DNA of 43,911 nucleotides from an uncultured Blautia sp. (GTDB lineage Bacteria; Bacillota; Clostridia; Lachnospirales; Lachnospiraceae). Positions 8,772 through 15,644 of the stretch are shown one piece after another; position 1 is the stretch's first letter; each line of letters starts with the position of its first letter. The notes beneath the pieces are model-generated. The model was not told the origin of the DNA. It saw only the letters and a list, made by a program, of their open reading frames with translations, and made no database searches. Position numbers and translations under genes: made by a program. The stretch lies in assembly GCA_945864225.1 (NCBI GenBank), contig CAMBAL010000016.1, positions 1 to 43,911 on the forward strand. Direction: 5' to 3'.

Positions 8772-9614
8772 TCAGCCTTTTACCGCACCTGCAACAACAC
8801 CTTCAATAATATATTTCTGACATACCAGATAGATGATAATAATCGGAATAATATCGATCATAATACTTGCCATCATCGGTCCCATCTGTACATGGCCAAA
8901 GCTTCCGCGGAAATACTGGATTGCCATCGGAATGGTACGATATTTCTTGATATCCAGTACCAGAGTCGGCAGAAGATAATCGTTCCATACCCACATCAGT
9001 TCCAGAATCGCTGTGGAAATAATAGTTGGTTTCAGAATCGGAATCAAAATCTGGAAATATACCTGAACCGGATTGCAGCCATCGATCAGCGCTGCTTCTT
9101 CGATTTCCAGCGGAATACCTTTTACAAAACCGGTAAACATGAAAACTGCAAGACCTGCACCAAATCCAAGGTAAATAATGCAGATATTGTATGGATTATT
9201 GAGTTTCAAGGTATCTGCTGTTTTTGCAAGTGTAAACATAACCATCTGGAAAGGAACTACCATACTAAACACACAGAGGTAATAAAAAGCCTTTGAAAGC
9301 GCGCCATTTACACGGACGATATACCATGCACACATAGAACAGCAAAGAAGGATCAGCACTACAGATGTTACGGAAATTATAAGGCTGTACCAGAATGATT
9401 TCAGGAAATCCATCTGGGTAACGCTGGCTACAAAGTTTGCAAATCCGTTCCATGTTTCACTGTCTGGCAGTGAAAATACGCCTGATGTCGTAATCGCAGC
9501 TTCTTTTTTCAGTGCATTGATCAGAATCAGAAAAATCGGATACATCCAGAAAATGGAAATAATGGATAATATAATGGTTGGAATAATGCTTTTTTTCTTA
9601 TTATTTGCTTCCAT
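8772..9614 (-). CDS. Carbohydrate ABC transporter permease (MalG-like)
   Basis: A 280-residue inner-membrane permease of the CUT1 family with about six hydrophobic segments. The cytoplasmic EAA loop, EEAALIDGCNPVQVYFQI at about 190-207, is where the shared ATPase docks. The C-terminus KYIIEGVVAGAVKG is typical of the MalG-type subunit. Its ATG overlaps the stop of the upstream permease by one base (TAATG), so the two are translationally coupled. It is the last gene of module A, followed by a terminator. Substrate is probably an oligosaccharide or sugar; no glycoside hydrolase is encoded in this operon to narrow it. Confidence 0.93.
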   Translation of the reverse strand: MEANNKKKSIIPTIILSIISIFWMYPIFLILINALKKEAAITTSGVFSLPDSETWNGFANFVASVTQMDFLKSFWYSLIISVTSVVLILLCCSMCAWYIVRVNGALSKAFYYLCVFSMVVPFQMVMFTLAKTADTLKLNNPYNICIIYLGFGAGLAVFMFTGFVKGIPLEIEEAALIDGCNPVQVYFQILIPILKPTIISTAILELMWVWNDYLLPTLVLDIKKYRTIPMAIQYFRGSFGHVQMGPMMASIMIDIIPIIIIYLVCQKYIIEGVVAGAVKG

Positions 9615-10468
9615 TACTGCTGCACCTCCTTAGATGATGTTGCTTTGAGCTGAATCAGGGCAATTGCCACAACAAGAATGAAGAATACGACTGCTTTTGC
9701 CTGTCCGATACCCTTCCACTGTGCGCCGCTTCGTGCATAGAACGTATCATAAATATTCAGCGCAAGCAGCTGAGACTGTTTGCCCGGATCACCGCCGGTC
9801 AGAGAAAGGTTCTGGTCGAACATCTTGAATCCGTTAGTAAGCGTCAGGAATGTACAGATTGTAACAGACGGCATAATCATCGGAATTTTGATTTTAAACA
9901 AGATCTGACCGGAAGTTGCTCCATCGATCTGAGCGGCTTCGATCAGATCAGGAGATACATTATTCAGACCTGCCACATAAATAATCATCATATAACCGAT
10001 CTGCTGCCACATAAGCAGAATCAGCATACCGATAAATCCGTTTCTCGCGGAAAGAGCCAGAAGCGGCTGTCCCCATTTGGAAAGCAGACCATTGATCAAT
10101 GTCTGCCAGATATAACCCAGTACAATACCGCCGATCAGATTCGGCATAAAGAATACAGTACGAAATACGTTAGTCCCTTTGAATCCTTTGGTCAGAGCCA
10201 GTGCAATGGCAAATGCCAGAACATTGATCGTAAGACTGCTAAGGAACGCAAAGGCAACTGTCAGCCAGAAAGAGTGACTGAATGTGGAATCAAGCAGGAT
10301 TTTCTGATAATTGGATAATCCGACAAATGTTACATCCTGCACCGTTGTAAACTTACAGAATGAAAGGTAAATTCCCCATATAAACGGCCAGAGGAAGCCG
10401 ATAATAAATGCAGCCAGTGTCGGAAGGATAAATATTGGCCACCATTTTTTTATTGTTTTTCCTACCAT
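9614..10468 (-). CDS. Sugar ABC transporter permease (MalF-like)
   Basis: A 284-residue membrane permease of the CUT1 family. Hydrophobic segments begin with FILPTLAAFIIGFLWPFIWG near the N-terminus; the EAA loop is IEAAQIDGATSGQILFKI. It pairs with the MalG-like subunit encoded next and with the solute-binding protein encoded upstream. GAGG precedes the ATG. A hairpin lies between it and the solute-binding-protein gene, which should lower permease expression relative to the binding protein. Confidence 0.93.
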   Translation of the reverse strand: MVGKTIKKWWPIFILPTLAAFIIGFLWPFIWGIYLSFCKFTTVQDVTFVGLSNYQKILLDSTFSHSFWLTVAFAFLSSLTINVLAFAIALALTKGFKGTNVFRTVFFMPNLIGGIVLGYIWQTLINGLLSKWGQPLLALSARNGFIGMLILLMWQQIGYMMIIYVAGLNNVSPDLIEAAQIDGATSGQILFKIKIPMIMPSVTICTFLTLTNGFKMFDQNLSLTGGDPGKQSQLLALNIYDTFYARSGAQWKGIGQAKAVVFFILVVAIALIQLKATSSKEVQQ

Positions 10469-10498
10469 AATAGTTTTCCTCTTCTTTCCTTTTCCAAT

Positions 10499-10533
10499 AA
10501 AAGGGGAAGGCAGGATTTTCTGCCTCCCCTTTG
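10499..10533 (-). terminator. intercistronic hairpin between binding protein and permease
   Basis: On the minus strand CAAAGGGGAGGCAG pairs with CTGCCTTCCCCTTT (one bulge) around a six-base loop, and a T-rich stretch follows after a few bases. Its place between binding-protein and permease genes suggests partial termination or 3'-end protection of the upstream message. Confidence 0.7.
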
Positions 10534-10569
10534 TGATTCACCTTTGAAACTGAGGTATGACGAAATTAA

Positions 10570-11847
10570 TTATTCAGACAGAGCTTTTTCTGTTGCCCAG
10601 TTGTCAACAAATGCACTTACAACAGCATCCCAGTCACCGGTTCCTGCTGCATATCCGGTAAGAGCAGTGCCAAGAGCGTTTTTCCACTCTTCAGACGGCA
10701 TAGTTGTGAAATTCCATGATACAGGAATAAGTCCTGCTGCTGTATACTCAGCATCCTGTGTTACAAAAATGTTGCTGGAAGCCTGTGCGGTTTTGAAAGG
10801 AATTGTGAATCCCATGTCTTCTGCCATAGCTTTTGTTCCTGCTTCGGAAGTTACACACCAGTTTATGAAATCAAGTGTAGCCTGGATATCTTCTTCAGCT
10901 GCATTTTTGTTTACGCACCAGAAGTTTTCTGTACCGGTTGCAAGGCCTTCGTTTTCATCATCAACACCGAAGTAGATCGGAATCATAGCCAGTTCGTCAT
11001 CTGCAAATGTCTTGGAAAGTTCACCGTATTCCCAGGAACCATTCTGATAGAAGACTGCTTCACTGTTTACGAACTCATTTCTGGAGTCGTCAGCTGTTTT
11101 TGCAGAAAGTTCTGCAGGATCACAGGTGGAATCTGTGATGTACAGATCAAACACATTCTTATAGTTATCAAGATAGGTGCCTTTGATTGCATCTGTATCT
11201 TCCACTCCGTCTGCTTTGTATTCATAGTAGATCGGAAGGTTTGCAAGATGGGTCTTAAATCTCCAGTCAGAGGATCCGTCCATACCTGCGGATGTAAATG
11301 CACCTTTGATTCCCAGTTCATCTTTTCTTGCCTGAATGTCATCTGCAACAGTTTTCAACTGGTCAAAGCTCTTGATGTCATCCAGAGAATATCCTGCTTT
11401 TTCAAGAAGAGTCTTATTTACAATCAGACCATAGGACTCGATTACATATGCGATTCCGTCAACTGCATCTCCGTCTTTTACAGTAAAAGAATCAGATGTA
11501 AGCTGAGAATAAATATCGGAATCTTTCAGATCATAGCAGTAATCTTTCCAGTTTTTCAAGCCTACCGGACCATTTACCTGGAAAAGAGTCGGAGCATCGC
11601 TCTTAGCCATTTCAGACTGAAGTGTTGTCTCATATTGACCGGAAGCTGCAGTAACTACGGTTACCTCTACGCCTGTTTCCTCAGTGTAAGCTTTTGACAG
11701 ATTCTGCCATGCTTCATCCTGTTCCGGTTTGAAGTTCAGATAGTAAACTTTTCCTGCCGCATCGTCAGCCATTACCGGAATTGCCGGAACCATGGAAGCT
11801 GCCATTACTGCTGCTAATCCCATTGCTGTAAGTTTTCTCATTTTCAT
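10570..11847 (-). CDS. CUT1 sugar ABC transporter solute-binding protein
   Basis: A 425-residue secreted binding protein. The N-terminus MKMRKLTAMGLAAVMAASMV is a classical signal peptide ending near PVMADDA. No lipobox Cys is visible, so membrane attachment is uncertain. The mature part has the type 1 extracellular solute-binding fold features (DAPTLFQVNGP, EAVFYQNGSWEYGEL, KAMAEDMGFTIPF). It leads module A with two permeases downstream. GGAGAGG precedes the ATG. Regulation is probably by the neighbouring YesMN system through the direct repeat at 11941-11971. Confidence 0.92.
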   Translation of the reverse strand: MKMRKLTAMGLAAVMAASMVPAIPVMADDAAGKVYYLNFKPEQDEAWQNLSKAYTEETGVEVTVVTAASGQYETTLQSEMAKSDAPTLFQVNGPVGLKNWKDYCYDLKDSDIYSQLTSDSFTVKDGDAVDGIAYVIESYGLIVNKTLLEKAGYSLDDIKSFDQLKTVADDIQARKDELGIKGAFTSAGMDGSSDWRFKTHLANLPIYYEYKADGVEDTDAIKGTYLDNYKNVFDLYITDSTCDPAELSAKTADDSRNEFVNSEAVFYQNGSWEYGELSKTFADDELAMIPIYFGVDDENEGLATGTENFWCVNKNAAEEDIQATLDFINWCVTSEAGTKAMAEDMGFTIPFKTAQASSNIFVTQDAEYTAAGLIPVSWNFTTMPSEEWKNALGTALTGYAAGTGDWDAVVSAFVDNWATEKALSE

Positions 11848-11926
11848 GTTCTACCTCTCCTTTACATTTGATAATAACTTGTTATCGTTCCTAATGATTT
11901 TATTTTAGTTTTCAGCAGACTTTTTC

Positions 11927-11971
11927 TCCATAGTAAAAAATCAAGAAACGTGTAAAAAATTCAAGAACATG
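11927..11971 (-). promoter_or_regulatory. module A promoter with direct repeats for an AraC-type activator
   Basis: On the minus strand TTTACA (11951-11956) and TATGGA (11927-11932), 18 bases apart, form a possible promoter 80 bases before the solute-binding-protein gene. TCAAGAA occurs at 11941 and 11961, exactly 20 bp apart, flanking and overlapping the -35 region. This spacing fits a dimeric AraC-type regulator. Confidence 0.4.
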
Positions 11972-12033
11972 AAATGTACTTTTTTATTTTATACAGAAAA
12001 ATATCGGACATATTCTTATTTGATTTTCGCGAA

Positions 12034-12078
12034 AAAAGGTCATATTTTCCACAATAACAGGAAAATCATGACCTTTTA
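12034..12078. terminator. bidirectional terminator between thiC operon and module A
   Basis: A long hairpin: AAAAGGTCATATTTTCC pairs with GGAAAATCATGACCTTTT (one bulge) around ACAATAACA, with A-runs and T-runs on both sides. It follows the small Nif11-like gene on the minus strand. Confidence 0.8.
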
Positions 12079-12113
12079 AGCAGTTACCCTTATATGTATG
12101 ACAGAAGAAATCG

Positions 12114-12398
12114 TCAGTCTTCCAGGCCGGCAAAGAACAATTCGTAAAAATCATCTTCACCTTCCAGCATAGGGGAATTCTCTCCGCCGCCGTTGGTGCT
12201 CCTCTTCATTGCCGCATAAAATTCCTCTCCGGCATTGATCAGATCCATATCATAGACCGGATACCCAAGTTCCCGGCATTTTCTGCAAAATGCTGCAACC
12301 GGATGTGCATCCTCCCTGGTAGCAAGAAATTCACTTCTCAGATTTTTATCAGCCAGAGCTTTTTGTTTGATCTCATCCAGCATTTCCGCAATTTCCAT
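12114..12398 (-). CDS. Nif11-like small protein downstream of thiC
   Basis: A 94-residue acidic protein. Residues 1-60 resemble a Nif11 leader-type helical domain (ALADKNLRSEFLATRED, then LGYPVYDMDLINAGEEF). After it come RSTNGGGENSP (about 66-76), a Gly-rich point reminiscent of leader cleavage sites, and an acidic C-terminus, EGEDDFYELFFAGLED. The putative core has no Cys and almost no Ser/Thr after the GGG, so lanthionine or azole formation there is unlikely. It lies 24 bases after thiC with AAGGAA before its ATG, so it is co-transcribed and under TPP control. No RiPP maturase or transporter is adjacent. The Nif11 assignment is by eye; the function is unknown and may be regulatory. Confidence 0.7.
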   Translation of the reverse strand: MEIAEMLDEIKQKALADKNLRSEFLATREDAHPVAAFCRKCRELGYPVYDMDLINAGEEFYAAMKRSTNGGGENSPMLEGEDDFYELFFAGLED

Positions 12399-12422
12399 AT
12401 CAGATTCCTTTCTTATTCATCA

Positions 12423-13733
12423 TCATTCATCAAAAATCGTGACGATTTCTCCGTCCAGAATACGGTTGGTATTCTTTACAGCACAGAAATTACCGCACAT
12501 ACTGCAGGTATCTTCTTTTTCCGGTTTTGCCTCCGCACGGTAGCGTCTTGCTTTCTCCGGATCCATACTGAGACGGAACATTTCTTCCCAGTCAAGACGT
12601 TTTCTGGCTTCACTCATCTGATAGTCCCAGTCTGCTGCACCTGGAATTCCCTTGGCAATATCTGCAGCATGAGCTGCAATCTTGGCTGCAATGATTCCTT
12701 CTTTTACATCAGCTGCGTTTGGCAGACGAAGATGTTCCGCAGGAGTCACATAGCACAGAAATGCTGCACCGGAAGCTGCCGCAATGGCTCCGCCGATGGC
12801 TGATGTAATATGATCATAGCCCGGTGCCACATCTGTTACAAGAGGCCCAAGTACATAGAACGGCGCACCATGACAGAGTGTCTTCTGGATTTCCATATTG
12901 GCTGCGATCTGGTTCATCGGCATATGTCCCGGTCCTTCGATCATCACCTGCACATCTTTTTCCCATGCGCGTTTTGTCAGTTCTCCAAGAGTAATCAGCT
13001 CCTCAATCTGGGCAGTATCTGTGGCATCTGCAAGACATCCCGGACGGCAGGCATCTCCAAGGCTCATTGTGATATCATACTCTCTGCAGATATCCAGAAT
13101 CTCATCATAATGTTCATAGAACGGATTCTCTTTTCCGGTCATTTCCATCCACGCAAACATAATGGACCCGCCTCTGGAAACAATATTCATCAGTCTCTTG
13201 TTTTTCTTAAAGCGCTCTGCAGTAGCGCGGTTCATACCGCAGTGGATAGTCATAAAATCCACGCCGTCTTCCGCATGCATGCGCACAATGTCGATCCACT
13301 CTTCTGAGGTAATTTTACCCAGTGCTTTGTGGTAATACACAACTGCATCATAAATAGGAACGGTTCCGATCATCGCCGGACATTCTTCTGTCAGCTTGCG
13401 GCGAAAACTTCTGGTATCGCCGTAGGAGCTCAGATCCATAATCGCTTCTGCGCCCATTTCCACAGCGGAACGAACTTTTTCATATTCCATATCTACGTCT
13501 TTCCAGTCACGGGAAACACCCAGATTTACATTAATTTTTGTCGTCAGTTTTGCGCCTACGCCGCTGGGGCTCAGGCTTTTGTGATTCTTATTGCACGGGA
13601 TAATGACTTCTCCTTTTGCAATCAGTTTTCTTAATTCTTCCGCATCCCAGTGCTCTTTCTCTGCTACAATTTTCATCTGTGGAGTAATGATTCCCTGTTT
13701 TGCGGCGCCCATCTGTGTTGTGTAATCTGACAT
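12423..13733 (-). CDS. thiC: Phosphomethylpyrimidine synthase ThiC
   Basis: A 436-residue radical-SAM enzyme that converts aminoimidazole ribotide to HMP-phosphate, the pyrimidine half of thiamine. Landmarks: [17 protein letters not shown] near the N-terminus, [20 protein letters not shown], and the C-terminal cluster motif CSMCGNFC (C-x2-C-x4-C). ATG 13733 is chosen because AAAGGAGGA lies just upstream and MSDYTTQM begins the conserved region; an open frame continues 34 codons further but has no support. It is controlled by the TPP riboswitch about 290 bases upstream and followed by the Nif11-like gene. No other thi gene is in the window. Confidence 0.97.
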   Translation of the reverse strand: MSDYTTQMGAAKQGIITPQMKIVAEKEHWDAEELRKLIAKGEVIIPCNKNHKSLSPSGVGAKLTTKINVNLGVSRDWKDVDMEYEKVRSAVEMGAEAIMDLSSYGDTRSFRRKLTEECPAMIGTVPIYDAVVYYHKALGKITSEEWIDIVRMHAEDGVDFMTIHCGMNRATAERFKKNKRLMNIVSRGGSIMFAWMEMTGKENPFYEHYDEILDICREYDITMSLGDACRPGCLADATDTAQIEELITLGELTKRAWEKDVQVMIEGPGHMPMNQIAANMEIQKTLCHGAPFYVLGPLVTDVAPGYDHITSAIGGAIAAASGAAFLCYVTPAEHLRLPNAADVKEGIIAAKIAAHAADIAKGIPGAADWDYQMSEARKRLDWEEMFRLSMDPEKARRYRAEAKPEKEDTCSMCGNFCAVKNTNRILDGEIVTIFDE

Positions 13734-13909
13734 TGTTTTGTCCTCCTTTTTTCTGACAGAAGGTGGTGCCCCCAATCTGCCTTTTACATTTCTGTATTCT
13801 TCATTTTTATATAAAAATCCGGTACTCACCAATCATTGCCTGCAGTCATGCTCTGATCACTGCCGGTTATCCGGAATTTTTATCATGATATTTCCTCTTC
13901 GTTGCAGTG

Positions 13910-13974
13910 CACTCCCGCCCGGAGTTTTTTTATATTACACGAAAATGCGGAGCGCTTTCCTGTAATATAAAAAA
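13910..13974 (-). promoter_or_regulatory. extra hairpins in the thiC leader
   Basis: Downstream of the riboswitch terminator, the minus-strand leader can fold TTTTTTATATTACA against TGTAATATAAAAAA (arms near 13961-13974 and 13925-13938), followed by a small ACTCC/GGGAGT hairpin (13910-13924). The first arm is the terminator's own U-run, so this fold could compete with termination. The remaining ~170 bases before thiC hold another AT-rich stem (AAAAATTCCGG with CCGGATTTTT). Confidence 0.5.
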
Positions 13975-14005
13975 ACTGCAGTATGCCAAATCACACACTG
14001 CAGTT
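13967..14005 (-). terminator. riboswitch-associated terminator upstream of thiC
   Basis: AACTGCAGT and ACTGCAGTT form a perfect 9-bp stem followed on the minus strand by seven T residues, about 18 bases after the TPP aptamer. It is the likely expression platform: TPP binding should favour this terminator and shut off thiC. Confidence 0.8.
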
Positions 14006-14022
14006 AATGAAATCTTTATTAA

Positions 14023-14105
14023 CTCCCTACGTTGGCATTATCCAAATCAGGTTACGGGTCAAAGCGATACAGCTTACTCTCAGCCTGTTTCCACAAGCTC
14101 CCCTT
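14023..14105 (-). ncRNA. TPP riboswitch (THI element)
   Basis: Read on the minus strand the element has the THI-box landmarks in order: GGGGAGC at the 5' end, CTGAGAG, a GACCCG equivalent of ACCC, then ACCTGATTTGGATAATGCC and AACGTAGGGA. These match the thiamine pyrophosphate aptamer closely. It lies upstream of thiC on the same strand and is followed by an intrinsic terminator, so it should repress transcription when TPP is plentiful. Confidence 0.96.
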
Positions 14106-14271
14106 TTTTAATTATTTCTATTTTAACACTCCCCCTGCGGCAAGTCAATATTCCTTTCTAATCGCCGCATACGGCTGTACGCATCAGCATGATTTTTTCA
14201 TATACCGTAAATCCAATACCAATCCAGATAATGAAAAAAGCAATAAAACAATTGCGGTTCATCTCTTCATG

Positions 14272-14322
14272 GAAATAAAAAATGCAGAATAACATACATC
14301 ATCGTATATTATCCTGCAGCTT
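14272..14322 (-). terminator. terminator of the small XRE gene
   Basis: CTGCAGGATAATATAC pairs with GTATGTTATTCTGCA (one bulge) around GATGAT, followed by TTTTTTATTT on the minus strand, directly after the stop at 14325. Confidence 0.75.
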
Positions 14323-14324
14323 TT

Positions 14325-14579
14325 CTATTTTTCCTTATCCTGTATTTCCAGAAGTTCTCCGACTTCCACTCCAAGAACCTCTGCAAAAATATACAGTTCA
14401 TAATCTGCCACGAAACGCATTCCGCTTTCAATTCTGCTGATGCTGTCCCGTTCCATTACAACTCCCTTCACCTGCAGTCTCGCTGCAAGTTCACTCTGGG
14501 ATAGTCTGTTTTTTCTGCGAAATTTCCGGATCTGTTCTCCACTCACATTCTTCTTTCCCTGATAATCGTAAATCTTCAT
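14325..14579 (-). CDS. Small XRE-family helix-turn-helix regulator
   Basis: An 84-residue DNA-binding protein. Residues about 15-75 form a Cro/CI helix-turn-helix (IRKFRRKNRLSQSELAARL, then ISRIESGMRFVADYEL). No other domain is present. GGAGGAAAT precedes the ATG. Upstream, a perfect 13-bp inverted repeat (14600-14640) is a good candidate for its own operator. It follows the SagB-like gene on the same strand with a 130-base gap, so it is probably a separate, autoregulated unit. Target genes are unknown. Confidence 0.85.
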   Translation of the reverse strand: MKIYDYQGKKNVSGEQIRKFRRKNRLSQSELAARLQVKGVVMERDSISRIESGMRFVADYELYIFAEVLGVEVGELLEIQDKEK

Positions 14580-14599
14580 ATTTCCTCCGGATTCTACAC

Positions 14600-14640
14600 A
14601 TTGTGCTAATGTTCAACAATTTTCTTGACATTAGCACAAT
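14600..14640. promoter_or_regulatory. perfect 13-bp inverted repeat, probable operator
   Basis: ATTGTGCTAATGT (14600-14612) and ACATTAGCACAAT (14628-14640) are exact reverse complements separated by 15 bases. A further partial copy, TGTGTTAAT, lies just beyond at 14654-14662. Position about 20-60 bases before the XRE start suggests a regulator-binding site. Without a U-run it is not a terminator. Confidence 0.7.
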
Positions 14641-14709
14641 TTTCCAGAGAAAATGTGTTAATACTCTGCATCGGTCCAAAAAAGTCCGTGGGGATATGTC
14701 AAATACTAT

Positions 14710-15492
14710 TTATTTTCTTCCAACCGGAGCAACATAGATTGCAAATTCATCATCCATTTCACCGGAAGGTCCTCCCGGGAAACCAAGCAAATCATCCAGA
14801 AGATCCTGATTATACGCTCCCACTGCACAGGTTCCGCATCCAATTGCTTCACAGGCAAGATACAGATTCTCACAAACATGTCCTGCATCCATCAGCATAT
14901 ATCTGTGTGCTTTCATCCCATAACGCCACTCTGTCCGATAGGGAATCACACTCCAGACAAAGGTTACCGGAGCAGTTCCGGCAAATTTCTGACCTGCCAG
15001 TGCTTCCGTCAGTTCTTCCGTATAATCCGGTCTGTCCTCCCATAATTCCAGACTATGTCCGGATGGAAGATAGTGATAGATTCCGGCCGGAATCCCCTCT
15101 ATCTGATGAATAAACAGATATGTTTCCATAGCATGCCTGGAGCCTGCTGACGGTACATTCCGTAATGTTACCTGCTTCATTTTTCCGGCAAAATGACGAA
15201 TTCCCTGTGTCGCCCACAGAAGAAATGACAGTTCTTTCTGAGTCAGGTTCTCATCTTTATATGTACGGCAGCTTTCTCTCTCCTGTATCAGTTCAAACAG
15301 GTTTTTCTCCTGCACAATGTCCTCAAAATCCAACGGGAGTTCCAGCACACTGCTCCCCTTTCCCTCTTTCACAGGTGCCGGAAAAGGCAGTTTCTGCTCC
15401 TGGTCAGTAGGTTCCAGACCAGCGTCTGCAGGCGAATATCCTTTCATCATTTCTCTGTGTTTCAGGATTTCATATCTTGTTTTATCATTCAT
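14710..15492 (-). CDS. SagB/ThcOx-family nitroreductase-like dehydrogenase
   Basis: A 260-residue flavin oxidoreductase of the nitroreductase fold. Key blocks are ERESCRTY near residue 70, NVPSAGSRHAMETYLF (FMN-binding Ser/Arg region), GIYHYLPSGHSLE, and the C-terminal AIGCGTCAVGAYNQDLL. These match the SagB-type subgroup, whose RiPP members oxidise azolines to azoles; many stand-alone members have unknown substrates. ATG 15492 is chosen over 15540 because AAGGGAGA lies seven bases upstream. No SagC/SagD cyclodehydratase is nearby, so a toxin-maturation role is not supported here. Cytosolic, no membrane segment. Confidence 0.88.
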   Translation of the reverse strand: MNDKTRYEILKHREMMKGYSPADAGLEPTDQEQKLPFPAPVKEGKGSSVLELPLDFEDIVQEKNLFELIQERESCRTYKDENLTQKELSFLLWATQGIRHFAGKMKQVTLRNVPSAGSRHAMETYLFIHQIEGIPAGIYHYLPSGHSLELWEDRPDYTEELTEALAGQKFAGTAPVTFVWSVIPYRTEWRYGMKAHRYMLMDAGHVCENLYLACEAIGCGTCAVGAYNQDLLDDLLGFPGGPSGEMDDEFAIYVAPVGRK

Positions 15493-15644
15493 AAAAAATC
15501 TCCCTTCTGACGTGCCGGATGTTTTGATGCTTTTCACCATTGTGCAGTATGCATTTGGTCTGTCATCCGTTTTATGAATGCAGTATATCGGATTTGCATG
15601 CGAAATTCAACAAGGAGAGGCCACTGGGGACAAACAAAATTCCA

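Noticed and set aside
13734-13832. N-terminal extension of ThiC
   Set aside because: The extra 33 residues lie in the structured leader and AAAGGAGGA marks the later ATG.
12114-15492. RiPP biosynthetic cluster (Nif11-like peptide plus SagB-like oxidase)
   Set aside because: thiC and an XRE unit lie between them, the peptide core lacks Cys, and no YcaO, lanthionine synthetase, radical-SAM maturase or exporter is present.
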